From contig NZ_VWMY01000021.1 of NCBI RefSeq assembly GCF_008905045.1, forward strand, positions 107,853 to 171,852: a stretch of DNA of 64,000 bases, in the 5' to 3' direction. This stretch comes from Streptomyces albicerus (GTDB lineage Bacteria > Actinomycetota > Actinomycetes > Streptomycetales > Streptomycetaceae). A program made the position numbers and the translations under genes. Shown here piece after piece: positions 50,343 to 58,676 of this stretch (the first letter of the stretch is position 1; every line of letters starts with the position of its first letter). Below the pieces are notes generated by a model. The model searched no databases. It had not been told where the DNA came from and saw only the letters and a program-made list of their open reading frames with translations.

Positions 50343-51341
50343 ATGTCAGTGCAGACCGAACGCACGGACACAGGCACGGCCGCGGCGCCCGGTGTCCGTA
50401 AGACCGACTCATCACCGCCCGGCCCGGAGGCCCGTACGGGTACGAAGACGCGCGGTGGCGCGTCCGCCCCCTACCTCCTTCTCCTGCCCGCGCTGCTCGC
50501 CACCCTGGTGCTGCTCGGGTGGCCGCTGGTCAAGAACGGCATGCTGTCGTTCCAGAACCTCAACCCGCGCCAGCTGATCCTGCACCTCACCGAGTGGAAT
50601 GGCGGCGACAACTACAAGGAGGTCCTGGGCAGTTCGGACTTCTGGAAGGTCGTCCAGCGGACGGTCGCCTTCACCGCCGTCAACGTCGTCCTCATCATGG
50701 TGCTCGGCACCCTCGTCGGCCTGCTGCTCGCCCGGCTCGGCAAGCGCATGCGGCTGCTGCTGATGCTCGGCCTCGTGCTCGCCTGGGCGATGCCGGTGAT
50801 CGCCGCGACCACGGTCTACCAGTGGTTGTTCGCCCAGCGCTTCGGCGTCGTCAACTGGCTGCTCGCCAAGGCGGGCTGGGAGTCGATGGCCGACTACAAC
50901 TGGTTCGGCACCCAGTTCTCCACGTTCTCCGTGATCATCCTGCTGATCGTCTGGCAGTCCATCCCGTTCGTGGCGATCAACCTGTACGCCGCCACGACGA
51001 CCATCCCGAAAGAGCTGTACGAGGCCGCCTCGATCGACGGGGCCGGGACGTGGAAGAGCTTCACCTCGGTGACCTTCCCGTTCATGCGGCCGTTCCTGTG
51101 GGCGACGACCTTCCTCGAGGTCATCTGGGTCTTCAAGGCGTTCCCGCAGATCTTCGCGATGAACGCGGGCGGCCCGGACCGGCTCACCGAGACGCTGCCG
51201 ATCTACGCGTTCGTCGAGGGCCCCGGCAACCAGCACTACGGGATGGGCTCGGCGATCTCGTTCCTGACGATCCTCATCCTGCTCGGCCTGACGGCCTATT
51301 ACCTTCGTACCGTTCTCAAGCAAGAGGAGGACGAGCTGTGA
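50343..51341 (+). CDS. dasB: Chitobiose ABC transporter permease DasB
   Basis: A permease of about 332 residues of the MalF type, with six membrane helices following a Thr/Pro/Gly-rich cytoplasmic leader of about 40 residues. The EAA loop that meets the ATPase is ELYEAASIDGAGTWKSFTSVTFPFMRP. The ATG at 50343 has a GGAAGAG site 9 bases upstream; ATG at 50334 or GTG at 50325 are alternatives. No ATPase gene is nearby; in Streptomyces the shared ATPase MsiK, encoded elsewhere, energises this transporter. It overlaps dasC by 4 bp. Confidence 0.94.
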   Translation: MSVQTERTDTGTAAAPGVRKTDSSPPGPEARTGTKTRGGASAPYLLLLPALLATLVLLGWPLVKNGMLSFQNLNPRQLILHLTEWNGGDNYKEVLGSSDFWKVVQRTVAFTAVNVVLIMVLGTLVGLLLARLGKRMRLLLMLGLVLAWAMPVIAATTVYQWLFAQRFGVVNWLLAKAGWESMADYNWFGTQFSTFSVIILLIVWQSIPFVAINLYAATTTIPKELYEAASIDGAGTWKSFTSVTFPFMRPFLWATTFLEVIWVFKAFPQIFAMNAGGPDRLTETLPIYAFVEGPGNQHYGMGSAISFLTILILLGLTAYYLRTVLKQEEDEL

Positions 51342-52168
51342 AGCGCTCACCTTTCGCCCGGCTGTGGCCCAACGCGACGGCCCTCGTCCTCTTCGTCGTC
51401 TTCGCGTTCCCCGTCTACTGGATGTTCGCGACCGCGCTGAAGCCGACCGGCGACATCATCGCGGACGACCCGGTCTTCCTGCCGACCGACATCACCTTCG
51501 ACCACTTCCAGCGGGCCGTCGACGCCGACCACTTCTGGACGCTGGTCGGCAACTCCCTGACGGTGACCGTCCTTTCGGTGGTCTTCTCCCTCGTCATCGC
51601 GCTGCTCGCGTCCTTCGCGCTGGCCCGTATGCGCTTCAAGGGCCGCCGCGGTTTCATCCTGACCTTCATGATCGCGCAGATGGCGCCCTGGGAGGTCATG
51701 GTCATCGCGATCTACATGATCGTGCGCGACGCGGACCTGCTCAACAGCCTCGTACCGCTCACCGTCTTCTACATGATCATGGTGCTGCCCTTCACCATCC
51801 TGACGCTGCGCGGGTACGTCGCCGCCGTGCCGAAGGAACTGGAGGAGTCGGCGATGGTGGACGGCTGCACGCGCAGGCAGGCCTTCGTGAAGGTCATCTT
51901 CCCCCTGCTGGCCCCAGGCCTGATGGCCACCTCGCTCTTCGGCTTCATCACGGCATGGAACGAATTCCCCCTGGTCCTGATCCTCAACAAGGGCATAGAG
52001 AAGCAGACGCTCCCCCTCTGGCTCTCCAGCTTCCAGACGACGTTCGGCGACGACTGGGGGGCAACGATGGCGGCGGCCTCGCTCTTCGCCGTACCGATCC
52101 TGGTCCTCTTCGTCTTCCTCCAGCGCAAGGCCGTCAGCGGACTCACCTCCGGCGCGGTGAAGGGATAA
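51338..52168 (+). CDS. dasC: Chitobiose ABC transporter permease DasC
   Basis: A 276-residue MalG-type permease with six membrane helices. The EAA loop is ELEESAMVDGCTRRQAFVKVIFPLLAPG. With DasB it forms the membrane channel for chitobiose delivered by DasA. The start GTG overlaps the dasB stop (GTGA), and 9 bp separate its stop from the next gene, so dasA-dasB-dasC-dasD is one unit. Confidence 0.94.
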   Translation: MKRSPFARLWPNATALVLFVVFAFPVYWMFATALKPTGDIIADDPVFLPTDITFDHFQRAVDADHFWTLVGNSLTVTVLSVVFSLVIALLASFALARMRFKGRRGFILTFMIAQMAPWEVMVIAIYMIVRDADLLNSLVPLTVFYMIMVLPFTILTLRGYVAAVPKELEESAMVDGCTRRQAFVKVIFPLLAPGLMATSLFGFITAWNEFPLVLILNKGIEKQTLPLWLSSFQTTFGDDWGATMAAASLFAVPILVLFVFLQRKAVSGLTSGAVKG

Positions 52169-52177
52169 CGCCACCCG

Positions 52178-53692
52178 ATGACCACCATTGCCTCCGGCAC
52201 GGACACGCTGACCCGTGACGCCCTTGCCGTCCTGCAGCCCGGCTTCACCGGGATCTCGGCTCCCTCCTGGCTGCTGCGGCGGCTCGGCGAGGGCCTCGCC
52301 TCCGTCGGCCTGTTCGGCCGCAACATCGCATCGCCCGCCCAACTTGCCGCTCTGACCGCCCAGTTGCGCGCGGAACGCGACGACGTGCTGGTCGCCATCG
52401 ACGAGGAGGGAGGTGATGTCACGCGCCTCGAGGTCCGTATGGGGTCGTCCTTCCCGGGCAACCACGCACTGGGCGCCGTCGACGACGTCCGGCTGACCGA
52501 GGCGGTGGCCCACGAACTGGGCCGCCGACTGGCCGCGTGCGGCGTGAACCTCAACTGGGCGCCGTCCGCCGACATCAACTCCAACCCCGACAACCCCGTC
52601 ATCGGCGTACGGTCCTTCGGCGCCGACGCGGCACTGGTGGCCCGGCACACGGCCGCGTACGTATCGGGGCTTCAGTCGGCCGGAGTCGCCGCCTGCACCA
52701 AGCACTTCCCGGGCCACGGCGACACGGCGGTCGACTCGCACCACGCGCTGCCGCGCATCGACGCGGACCTGTCGGTCCTGGAGTCCCGCGAACTGGTCCC
52801 GTTCCGCGCGGCCATCGAGTCGGGCACACGCGCCGTGATGAGCGCGCACATCCTGGTCCCGGCCCTCGACCCGGACCGCCCCGCCACCCTGTCGCGCCGC
52901 GTCCTCACCGGGCTGCTCCGCGAGGAGCTGGGCTACGACGGCCTGATCGTCACCGACGGCATGGAGATGCAGGCGATCGCGGGGACGTACGGCATCGAAC
53001 GGGGGAGCGTCCTCGCGATCTCCGCGGGCGCCGACGCCATCTGTGTGGGCGGGGGGCTCGCGGACGACGCGACGGTGCTGCGGCTGCGGGACGCGCTGGT
53101 CGCGGCCGTCCGCTCGGGTGAGCTGGCCGAGGAACGGCTGGCGGACGCGGCGGCCCGGGTACGTGCGCTGGCCGCCTGGACGGCATCGGCGAACGAGCGT
53201 GCGCCGGCCGGGACTTCAGGGCCGGGCGGCTCGTCCTCGGACGCGGTGTCCGACATCGGGCTGGTGGCGGCGCGGCGTGCGCTGACCGTCACGCGCGGAG
53301 CGCACTTCGCGCCGGTCACCGAGGCGCCGTACGTCGCCGCCCTCACCCCCGTGGCCAATATCGCCGTCGGTGACGAGACCCCATGGGGCGTCGCCGCCGA
53401 ACTGTGCCGCTTGTTGCCGGGCACGGAGACGGGGAGCTTCGCGGGGGAGCGGGCCGGCGCCGATGCGCTCGCGGCCGCGGGTTCCCGCCGGGTGGTCGTC
53501 GTGGTCCGTGACGTCCACCGCCACCCCTGGATGGCCGAGGCCCTCGACACCCTGCTGGCCGCCCGCCCCGACACGGTCGTGGTCGAGATGGGCGTGCCGC
53601 AGTCGCCACCCCGGGGCGCGCTCCACATCGCCACGCATGGAGCGGCCCGGGTGTGCGGGCTGGCGGCGGCGGAGGTCATCGCCGGGGCGTGA
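52178..53692 (+). CDS. dasD: GH3 beta-N-acetylhexosaminidase DasD
   Basis: A 504-residue glycoside hydrolase family 3 enzyme. The hexosaminidase signature KHFPGHGDT occupies 175-183, followed by DSHHALP with the His that serves as general acid in this NagZ-like branch. The nucleophile is Asp260 in LIVTDGMEM. There is no signal peptide, so it works in the cytoplasm and should split imported chitobiose to N-acetylglucosamine, completing the DasABC route. A second domain (about 350-504) is present, as in the two-domain GH3 group. A convergent terminator follows. Confidence 0.92.
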   Translation: MTTIASGTDTLTRDALAVLQPGFTGISAPSWLLRRLGEGLASVGLFGRNIASPAQLAALTAQLRAERDDVLVAIDEEGGDVTRLEVRMGSSFPGNHALGAVDDVRLTEAVAHELGRRLAACGVNLNWAPSADINSNPDNPVIGVRSFGADAALVARHTAAYVSGLQSAGVAACTKHFPGHGDTAVDSHHALPRIDADLSVLESRELVPFRAAIESGTRAVMSAHILVPALDPDRPATLSRRVLTGLLREELGYDGLIVTDGMEMQAIAGTYGIERGSVLAISAGADAICVGGGLADDATVLRLRDALVAAVRSGELAEERLADAAARVRALAAWTASANERAPAGTSGPGGSSSDAVSDIGLVAARRALTVTRGAHFAPVTEAPYVAALTPVANIAVGDETPWGVAAELCRLLPGTETGSFAGERAGADALAAAGSRRVVVVVRDVHRHPWMAEALDTLLAARPDTVVVEMGVPQSPPRGALHIATHGAARVCGLAAAEVIAGA

Positions 53693-53740
53693 GCGGACGG
53701 GCACGGCTGCCGTCATACGGGCGACCACACTCACGCAGAA

Positions 53741-53777
53741 AAGGTGCCGGGTTCACCACGGGGGAACCCGGCACCTT
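53741..53777. terminator. Convergent terminator between dasD and nagB
   Basis: A perfect 14-bp stem (53741-53754 with 53764-53777) around a 9-base loop. It starts with AA and ends with TT, so it has short A and T tracts for both directions. Confidence 0.85.
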
Positions 53778-53826
53778 CGTACCTCTGTGTCGTGAGGTGT
53801 GTCGTCAGATGGGTCGTGGGGTCCGC

Positions 53827-54612
53827 CTAAATGCCCTGCCACGCGGGCTTGTTGGCGTAGGTGTGCCGGAAGTATTCGGCGAGCTTCAGCTTGGACGCGG
53901 CCGCCTCGTCCACGACGACCGTGGCATGCGGGTGCAGTTGGAGCGCCGACGCGGGACACACCGCGGCGACGGGCCCCTCGACGGTCGCGGCGACGGCATC
54001 GGCCTTGCCCTCACCAGTGGCGAGCAGCACCAGGTGCCGGGCCTCCAGAATCGTCCCGATCCCCTGCGTGATCACGTGATGCGGCACCTGCTCGATGTCG
54101 CCCTCGAAGAACCGCGCGTTGTCGACCCGCGTCTGCTCGGTGAGCGTCTTGATCCGCGTCCGCGAGGCGAGCGACGAACACGGCTCGTTGAACCCGATGT
54201 GCCCGTCGGTCCCGATGCCGAGAAGCTGAAGATCGACGCCGCCCGCCTCGGAGAGCGCCTTGTCGTAGGCCTCACACGCGGCCCGTACGTCCTCGGCGGT
54301 TCCGTCCGGTCCCATGAACGCGGCCATGTCCAGCCCCAGCGGTTCCAGCACCTCACGCCGGAGCACGGACCGGTACGACTCGGGATGCTCGGCCGGCAGT
54401 CCCACGTACTCGTCGAGCTGCGCGACCCGCGCCCGCGAGGCATCCACGGCCCCGGAACCCACCTTCGCCGCCAGCGCCTCGTAAATGGGCAGTGGCGTCG
54501 AGCCGGTGGCCACTCCGAGCAGCGCGTCGGGCTTGTGCCGGAGCAACTCCGCCATGGCCTCGGCAATGAGCTCGCCACCCGCCTTGGCGTCCGAAACGAT
54601 GACAACTTCCAC
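53827..54612 (-). CDS. nagB: Glucosamine-6-phosphate deaminase
   Basis: A 261-residue NagB. Motifs: LLGVATGSTPLPIYEAL (phosphate binding), VAQLDEYVGL (catalytic Asp), and GIGTDGHIGFNEPCSSLASRTRIKTL (ring-opening His). It converts glucosamine-6-phosphate to fructose-6-phosphate and ammonia, sending aminosugar carbon into glycolysis and lowering the DasR inducer. The start is GTG at 54612. A dre site lies 39 bp upstream, so DasR should repress it together with dasABCD. Confidence 0.96.
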   Translation of the reverse strand: MEVVIVSDAKAGGELIAEAMAELLRHKPDALLGVATGSTPLPIYEALAAKVGSGAVDASRARVAQLDEYVGLPAEHPESYRSVLRREVLEPLGLDMAAFMGPDGTAEDVRAACEAYDKALSEAGGVDLQLLGIGTDGHIGFNEPCSSLASRTRIKTLTEQTRVDNARFFEGDIEQVPHHVITQGIGTILEARHLVLLATGEGKADAVAATVEGPVAAVCPASALQLHPHATVVVDEAAASKLKLAEYFRHTYANKPAWQGI

Positions 54613-54650
54613 GCTGGGCCTGCCGTTCTGAAGGGGGACTCAACTGGACA

Positions 54651-54666
54651 TGTGGTATAGACCAAT
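54651..54666. promoter_or_regulatory. dre DasR site upstream of nagB
   Basis: TGTGGTATAGACCAAT matches the dre consensus at 12 of 16. It is placed to control nagB leftward and could also affect the divergent SIS-domain gene 630 bp away. Confidence 0.82.
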
Positions 54667-54719
54667 CTACCAGAACGCCCCCTCGCCAGATCGCCCTCGC
54701 CGACCACCCCGGGCCGGGA

Positions 54720-55075
54720 CACCATCACGCGCCCGCGCCACCCGCAGGCCAGGCCTGCTCCCGCACGTCGCCTGCTCTCGTCCGCCGGCCTGCTGCCGTC
54801 CGTCGGTCCGCGCGTGCGTGCCAGCCTGCTCTCGCCCGTCGCCTGTTTCCGTCCGTCGGTCCGTTCGTGCGTGCCGACCCGCTCTCGTCCGTCGGCCTGC
54901 CCTCGCGCGTCGGTCCGCTCCCGCGCACGGCCTGTTCCTGCACGTCGGTCCGCTCCCACGCACGGCCTGCTCCTGCGCACCGGCCCGCTCTCGCCCGGCG
55001 AGCGGCACGCCTCCGGCCAGGACGGCACGCCTCCGAGCCGGGACCGCACGCCTCCGAGCCGACGGTGACACCCAG
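54720..55075. repeat. Degenerate GC-rich repeat region before the SIS gene
   Basis: Recurring blocks such as GT(C/G)CGTCGGTCCGC, GCACGGCCTG(C/T)TCCTGC and GGCACGCCTCCG(A/G)GCC occur many times with variation. All six frames are nearly open, and the encoded Arg/Pro/Ser or Arg/Ala/Thr chains look like repeat translation. I see no gene in 54667-55295; the last 200 bp include the leader of the SIS gene. Confidence 0.7.
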
Positions 55076-55295
55076 GATGGAGGTGTCACCCCACCACCAT
55101 CGAATCCCACCCCGAGCAGGCGCCGCCCGCCCCCGGGGAGTGGAATGGAGACCCACGCACGCCACGGCAATCCCGACACCACCGACCGCGGAACACGCGC
55201 CCCTGCCAACCCTGGAGGGGGAGGCCCCTCGCCCACCGCGGAACTCACAGCCGCGCACACCGCACACCGCACAGCAGCCTCCGGGAGGAAACGTC

Positions 55296-56462
55296 ATGAC
55301 CGCCACCCCGCCGGACCCCCAGCCCGGCGCGCAGCCGGCATCCCCGACGGCTGCCCGAGCCGTCTCCGCGACTGCTCCTCAGGCCGCCGCCCAGGCCACC
55401 TCATCGCCTCCCGCCCAGCCCGACCGCCCCGGCCGGATCATGGCCCGCGAGATGGCCGAGCAGCCCGCCGTGCTGCGGCGGATCCTGGAAGAAGGGGCGC
55501 CGCGCATCCACGAGGTGGCCCAGCAGGTCGCGAACCGCAAGCCCCGCTTCGTGCTGCTCACCGCCCGCGGGACCTCCGACAACGCCGCCCTCTACGCGAA
55601 GTACCTCCTGGAGATCCGCCTCGGCCTGCCGTGCGGCCTCACCTCCATGTCGACCACGACGGCCTACGGCGCGCGCCCCGACCTCACCGACGTCCTAGTG
55701 ATCACGGTCAGCCAGTCCGGCGGCTCCCCGGACCTCGTGGCCTCGACCCAGGCCGCGCGCGAGGCCGGCGCCATCACGCTCGCGGTGACCAACAACCCGG
55801 ACTCGCCCCTGGCCGCCGTCTCCGAGTACCACATCGACATCATGGCCGGACCGGAGAAGGCGCTCCCCGCGACCAAGACCTATACGGCCTCCCTCCTCGC
55901 CCTCTATCTCTTCGTCGAAGGACTGCGCGGCGGCGACGGCGCCCAGGCCAAGGTGCTCCCCGACCTCGCCGAGCAACTCCTCGCCCGCCAGGACGAGATC
56001 CGCACCCTCGCCTCCCGCTACCGCTTCGCCGAGCGCATGGTGATCACCTCCCGCGGCTACGGCTACCCCACCGCCAAGGAAGCCGCCCTCAAGCTCATGG
56101 AGACCAGCTACATCCCCGCCCTCTCCTACTCCGGCGCCGACCTTCTGCACGGCCCGCTCGCCATGGTCGACAACATCTCCCCGGTCATCGCGGTCGTCAC
56201 CGACGGCAAGGGCGGCGCGGCACTCCAGCCCGTCCTCGACCGGCTGCGCGGCCGCGGCGCCGACCTCGTCGTCATCGGCCCCCGCCCCCAGGTCGAACAG
56301 GCCTCGGCCGGCTTCGTCCTGCCCACCGAGGGCGTCGCCGAGGAGGTCCAGCCGATCCTGGAGATCCTCCCGCTCCAACTCCTCGCGTACGAGGTCACCA
56401 TCGCCCGTGGCCAGGACCCGGACGCCCCCCGGGCCCTCGCGAAGGTCACGGAGACCCACTGA
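55296..56462 (+). CDS. Double SIS-domain protein, probable aminosugar isomerase/deaminase
   Basis: A 388-residue protein. After an Ala/Pro-rich N-terminal 45 residues come two SIS domains: the first with RFVLLTARGTSDNAALYAKYLLE and VITVSQSGGSPDLV (phosphosugar loop), the second with VITSRGYGYPTAKEAALKLMETSYIPALSYSGADLLHGPLAMV. The latter resembles the isomerase half of GlmS, but the glutaminase domain is missing. Such stand-alone proteins act on phosphorylated aminosugars or as deglycases. Being divergent from nagB and near a dre site suggests aminosugar metabolism; the reaction is unknown. The ATG at 55296 has GGGAGGA 6 bases before. Confidence 0.85.
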   Translation: MTATPPDPQPGAQPASPTAARAVSATAPQAAAQATSSPPAQPDRPGRIMAREMAEQPAVLRRILEEGAPRIHEVAQQVANRKPRFVLLTARGTSDNAALYAKYLLEIRLGLPCGLTSMSTTTAYGARPDLTDVLVITVSQSGGSPDLVASTQAAREAGAITLAVTNNPDSPLAAVSEYHIDIMAGPEKALPATKTYTASLLALYLFVEGLRGGDGAQAKVLPDLAEQLLARQDEIRTLASRYRFAERMVITSRGYGYPTAKEAALKLMETSYIPALSYSGADLLHGPLAMVDNISPVIAVVTDGKGGAALQPVLDRLRGRGADLVVIGPRPQVEQASAGFVLPTEGVAEEVQPILEILPLQLLAYEVTIARGQDPDAPRALAKVTETH

Positions 56463-56483
56463 GGCCCGCGGGCCGGGCCGCTC

Positions 56484-56690
56484 TTTGGCCGCGGGCTCGT
56501 TGTGCCTTGGCGCGCCCACGATGGGGGTCCCCTCGATCTGGGGTCCCCAGGCCCGCCCTTAATGGGGGTCCCAGGCCCGTCCTTAATAAGGCACTGGGTA
56601 AGGCACCGGGAGAGAGCCGAGAGTGGAGGAAGAGCGGGGGAGGAGCCGCATATGTCGCAGCCCCGCGCCCCTCCAAAAGCAGCGCCCGAT
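56484..56690 (+). repeat. Rearranged dispersed repeat, family B copy 4, with a small direct repeat
   Basis: The ends of a family element (GGGCTCGTTGTGCC... and GGAGCCGCATATGTCGCAGCCCCGCGCCCCT) are separated by about 110 bp that contain a direct repeat of GGGGTCCC(C)AGGCCCG. It looks like an element interrupted by local duplication. Confidence 0.5.
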
Positions 56691-56724
56691 CTCCCGTCGA
56701 AAGGACGCGGCCGCCCAGCCGGGC

Positions 56725-57477
56725 TCAGGTCAGCGAACCACCCGTCGCGTCCATCCAGTGCCCCGTCACCCACCGCCCGTCGTCCGAGGCGAGGAACGCC
56801 ACCACGTCGGCGACGTCCGCCGGCGCTCCCACCCGCCCCAGCGCCGATATCGCCGCGGCCTGGGCCCACGCCTCATCGCTCGACCGCAGCCAGCCGGACG
56901 TGTTGTCGGTGTCGATGATTCCGGGCGCGACCGTGTTCACAGTGATGCCGCGAGGGCCCAGCACCTTGGACAGGTCGCGCGTGAGGATGTCCAGGGCGCC
57001 CTTCGTCATCGCGTACGCCATCTTGTCGGGCATCGCCGCGGTGCGCGCGAGGCCCGAGGAGATGTTGATGATCCGCCCGCCGTCCCGCAGCCGGGACGCG
57101 CCGAGCTTGGTGATGAAGTGCGGCGCCTTCACGTTCACCGCGAAGACCCGGTCGTACTCCGCCTCGTCGATCTCGTCGAACGGACGCGACGTACCGATCC
57201 CGGCGTTGTTCACCAGGATGTCCAGGCTGTCCGCGTGCCGGTCGAACTCCTCCCACAACGCGTCCGCGTCGCCCGGCACCCCAAGCTCCGCCCGCAGCGC
57301 GAACGCGGAGCCGCCCGCGTCCCGGATCGCGGCCACCGTCTCCTTCGCCGCCACCTCATTGCTCCCGTAGTGCACGGCCACCCGCGCGCCGTCCCGCCCG
57401 AGCCGCTCGGCGATACCCCGCCCGATACCCCTGCCGCCACCCGTCACCAGTGCCGTCCTGCCCGTGAGCACGCCCAT
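56725..57477 (-). CDS. SDR family oxidoreductase
   Basis: A 250-residue classical short-chain dehydrogenase. TGGGRGIG at 12-19 binds the cofactor, LVNNAG is at about 87-92, and the catalytic Ser (NISSG) and YAMTK pair are present. HYGSN after strand 2 suggests NADPH preference. It closely resembles the 3-oxoacyl-ACP reductase/glucose-dehydrogenase-like group with broad substrates. The start is ATG at 57477, with GGAGG just upstream. It is divergent from a TetR regulator and is its likely target. Confidence 0.9.
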   Translation of the reverse strand: MGVLTGRTALVTGGGRGIGRGIAERLGRDGARVAVHYGSNEVAAKETVAAIRDAGGSAFALRAELGVPGDADALWEEFDRHADSLDILVNNAGIGTSRPFDEIDEAEYDRVFAVNVKAPHFITKLGASRLRDGGRIINISSGLARTAAMPDKMAYAMTKGALDILTRDLSKVLGPRGITVNTVAPGIIDTDNTSGWLRSSDEAWAQAAAISALGRVGAPADVADVVAFLASDDGRWVTGHWMDATGGSLT

Positions 57478-57494
57478 GCCGATGCCTCCTCCAG

Positions 57495-57562
57495 ATTTCT
57501 CTAGCGGTCGATACAGAAAAAAACCGTACAACACCCCACCGACATTTCTCTAGCACCCGCTA
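57495..57562. promoter_or_regulatory. Paired operator-like repeats between SDR and TetR genes
   Basis: ATTTCTCTAGC occurs at 57495-57505 and again at 57544-57554. Each copy runs into a TAGC-N4-G(A/C)TA palindrome (57502-57513 and 57551-57562). Placed between divergent genes, they are the probable binding sites of the adjacent TetR protein. Confidence 0.6.
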
Positions 57563-57575
57563 TAAAATCCACCCC

Positions 57576-58244
57576 ATGGTGAGCGCGCAGGCGAGCAGTC
57601 AGCAGACCGGGCCGGAGGCCGGGCCCGAGACCGGGCCGGAGACCGGGGCCAAGCAGCGAGGGCGCGGCCGCCCCCGCTCCTTCGATCGTGAGACCGCACT
57701 GGAGAAGGCGATCCTCGCTTTCTGGGAGCACGGCTACGAGGCGACCTCCGTCTCCGACCTCACCAAGGTCATGGGCATCGGCGCTCCCAGCCTCTACGCG
57801 GCCTTCGGCGACAAGCGCTCGCTCTTCGATGAGGTGGTCCGCGAGTACGGCACGAGATACGGCTCGTTCGGCGACCGGGCCCTCGCCGAGGAACCGACGG
57901 CCCGTACCGCGGTGGAGCGGATGCTGCGCGAGGCCGCGGCCGAGTACACGGAGCCCGGCCGTCCGCATGGCTGCCTCGTCATCCACGCGGCCACCAACTG
58001 CACCACCCCGGAGGTCGAGGAGTCACTCCGCGACCGGCGCAACGCCAACATCGCCGCCATCGAGAGCCGCATAAGGTCCGGCATCGCCGCAGGCGAGCTG
58101 CCCGCGGACGCCGACGCGGCGGCTCTGGCCCGGCATACGGGCGCCATGATCCAGGGCATGTCCCAACAGGCGCGCGACGGAGCCGCCAAGGAGGAGTTGG
58201 AGGCACTCGCGGAACTGGCCATGGCAATCTGGCCCCGCTCGTGA
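57576..58244 (+). CDS. TetR family transcriptional regulator
   Basis: A 222-residue regulator. After a 25-residue Gln/Gly/Pro-rich leader comes RGRGRPRSFDRETALEKAILAFWEHGYEATSVSDLTKVMGIGAPSLYAAFGDKRSLFDEVV, a typical TetR DNA-binding domain. The C-terminal domain (GCLVIHAATNC, MIQGMSQQARDGA) resembles the NemR/AcuR-type group, whose members sense reactive electrophiles through cysteines; two Cys are present here. It is divergent from an SDR oxidoreductase gene, with paired operator-like repeats between them. Confidence 0.9.
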   Translation: MVSAQASSQQTGPEAGPETGPETGAKQRGRGRPRSFDRETALEKAILAFWEHGYEATSVSDLTKVMGIGAPSLYAAFGDKRSLFDEVVREYGTRYGSFGDRALAEEPTARTAVERMLREAAAEYTEPGRPHGCLVIHAATNCTTPEVEESLRDRRNANIAAIESRIRSGIAAGELPADADAAALARHTGAMIQGMSQQARDGAAKEELEALAELAMAIWPRS

Positions 58245-58337
58245 ACCGACCGGGGTTAGGCTGCGTGGTGGATGTAGGACGCGAGTTGTTGGATAAAGAG
58301 ACAACAACAAACATCCGTCAACGCATGGACAGGCGAC

Positions 58338-58353
58338 AGTGGTCTAGTCCAGA
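58338..58353. promoter_or_regulatory. dre-like DasR site upstream of the histidine kinase gene
   Basis: AGTGGTCTAGTCCAGA matches the DasR consensus at 13 of 16, better than the nagB site. It lies in a 432-bp gap (58245-58676) with unusually low GC and several short ATGATCA-like repeats; a 66-codon minus-strand frame there has poor codon use and was not accepted. Confidence 0.65.
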
Positions 58354-58676
58354 ATGCGTATAAAGCTTGAGAATGCAACTGAATGATCAGGAGCACGACC
58401 AGGCAGACTGAAACGATCAAACCGTCTGAATGATCAAGCCTCCGTCTTCCCCGCACAGGAAGGCGGACCGAGGAACCGTTGCTCTCTGCCCTGACTGCAC
58501 CGGCTCCTCATCCTTCGGCCGACCGGGACCGCACACCCCGCGGCCGATGTTGCTCCGGGCTGCGGTGCCGGGAGGGTTGAGGGTCCCTCTCAGGCGCCGC
58601 GGCCCGCGGGTGTTTCCAGGCCCATGCGCTTGGCTGATTTCGGGGCTTGTCGTACGAGACGGGTACGCTCGCACAC

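Noticed and set aside
54482..54484. TAA on the plus strand as a possible TTA codon in nagB
   Set aside because: Not in the nagB frame; it spans the Ile-Tyr codons.
54650..57370. 906-codon open frame on the plus strand
   Set aside because: It crosses the degenerate repeat field, the SIS gene in another frame and the antisense of the SDR gene; composition is Arg/Pro/Ala only.
58256..58456. 66-codon minus-strand frame with a hydrophobic stretch upstream of the histidine kinase
   Set aside because: Codons often end in A or T, unlike every other gene here, and no ribosome-binding site is seen; more likely low-GC regulatory DNA.
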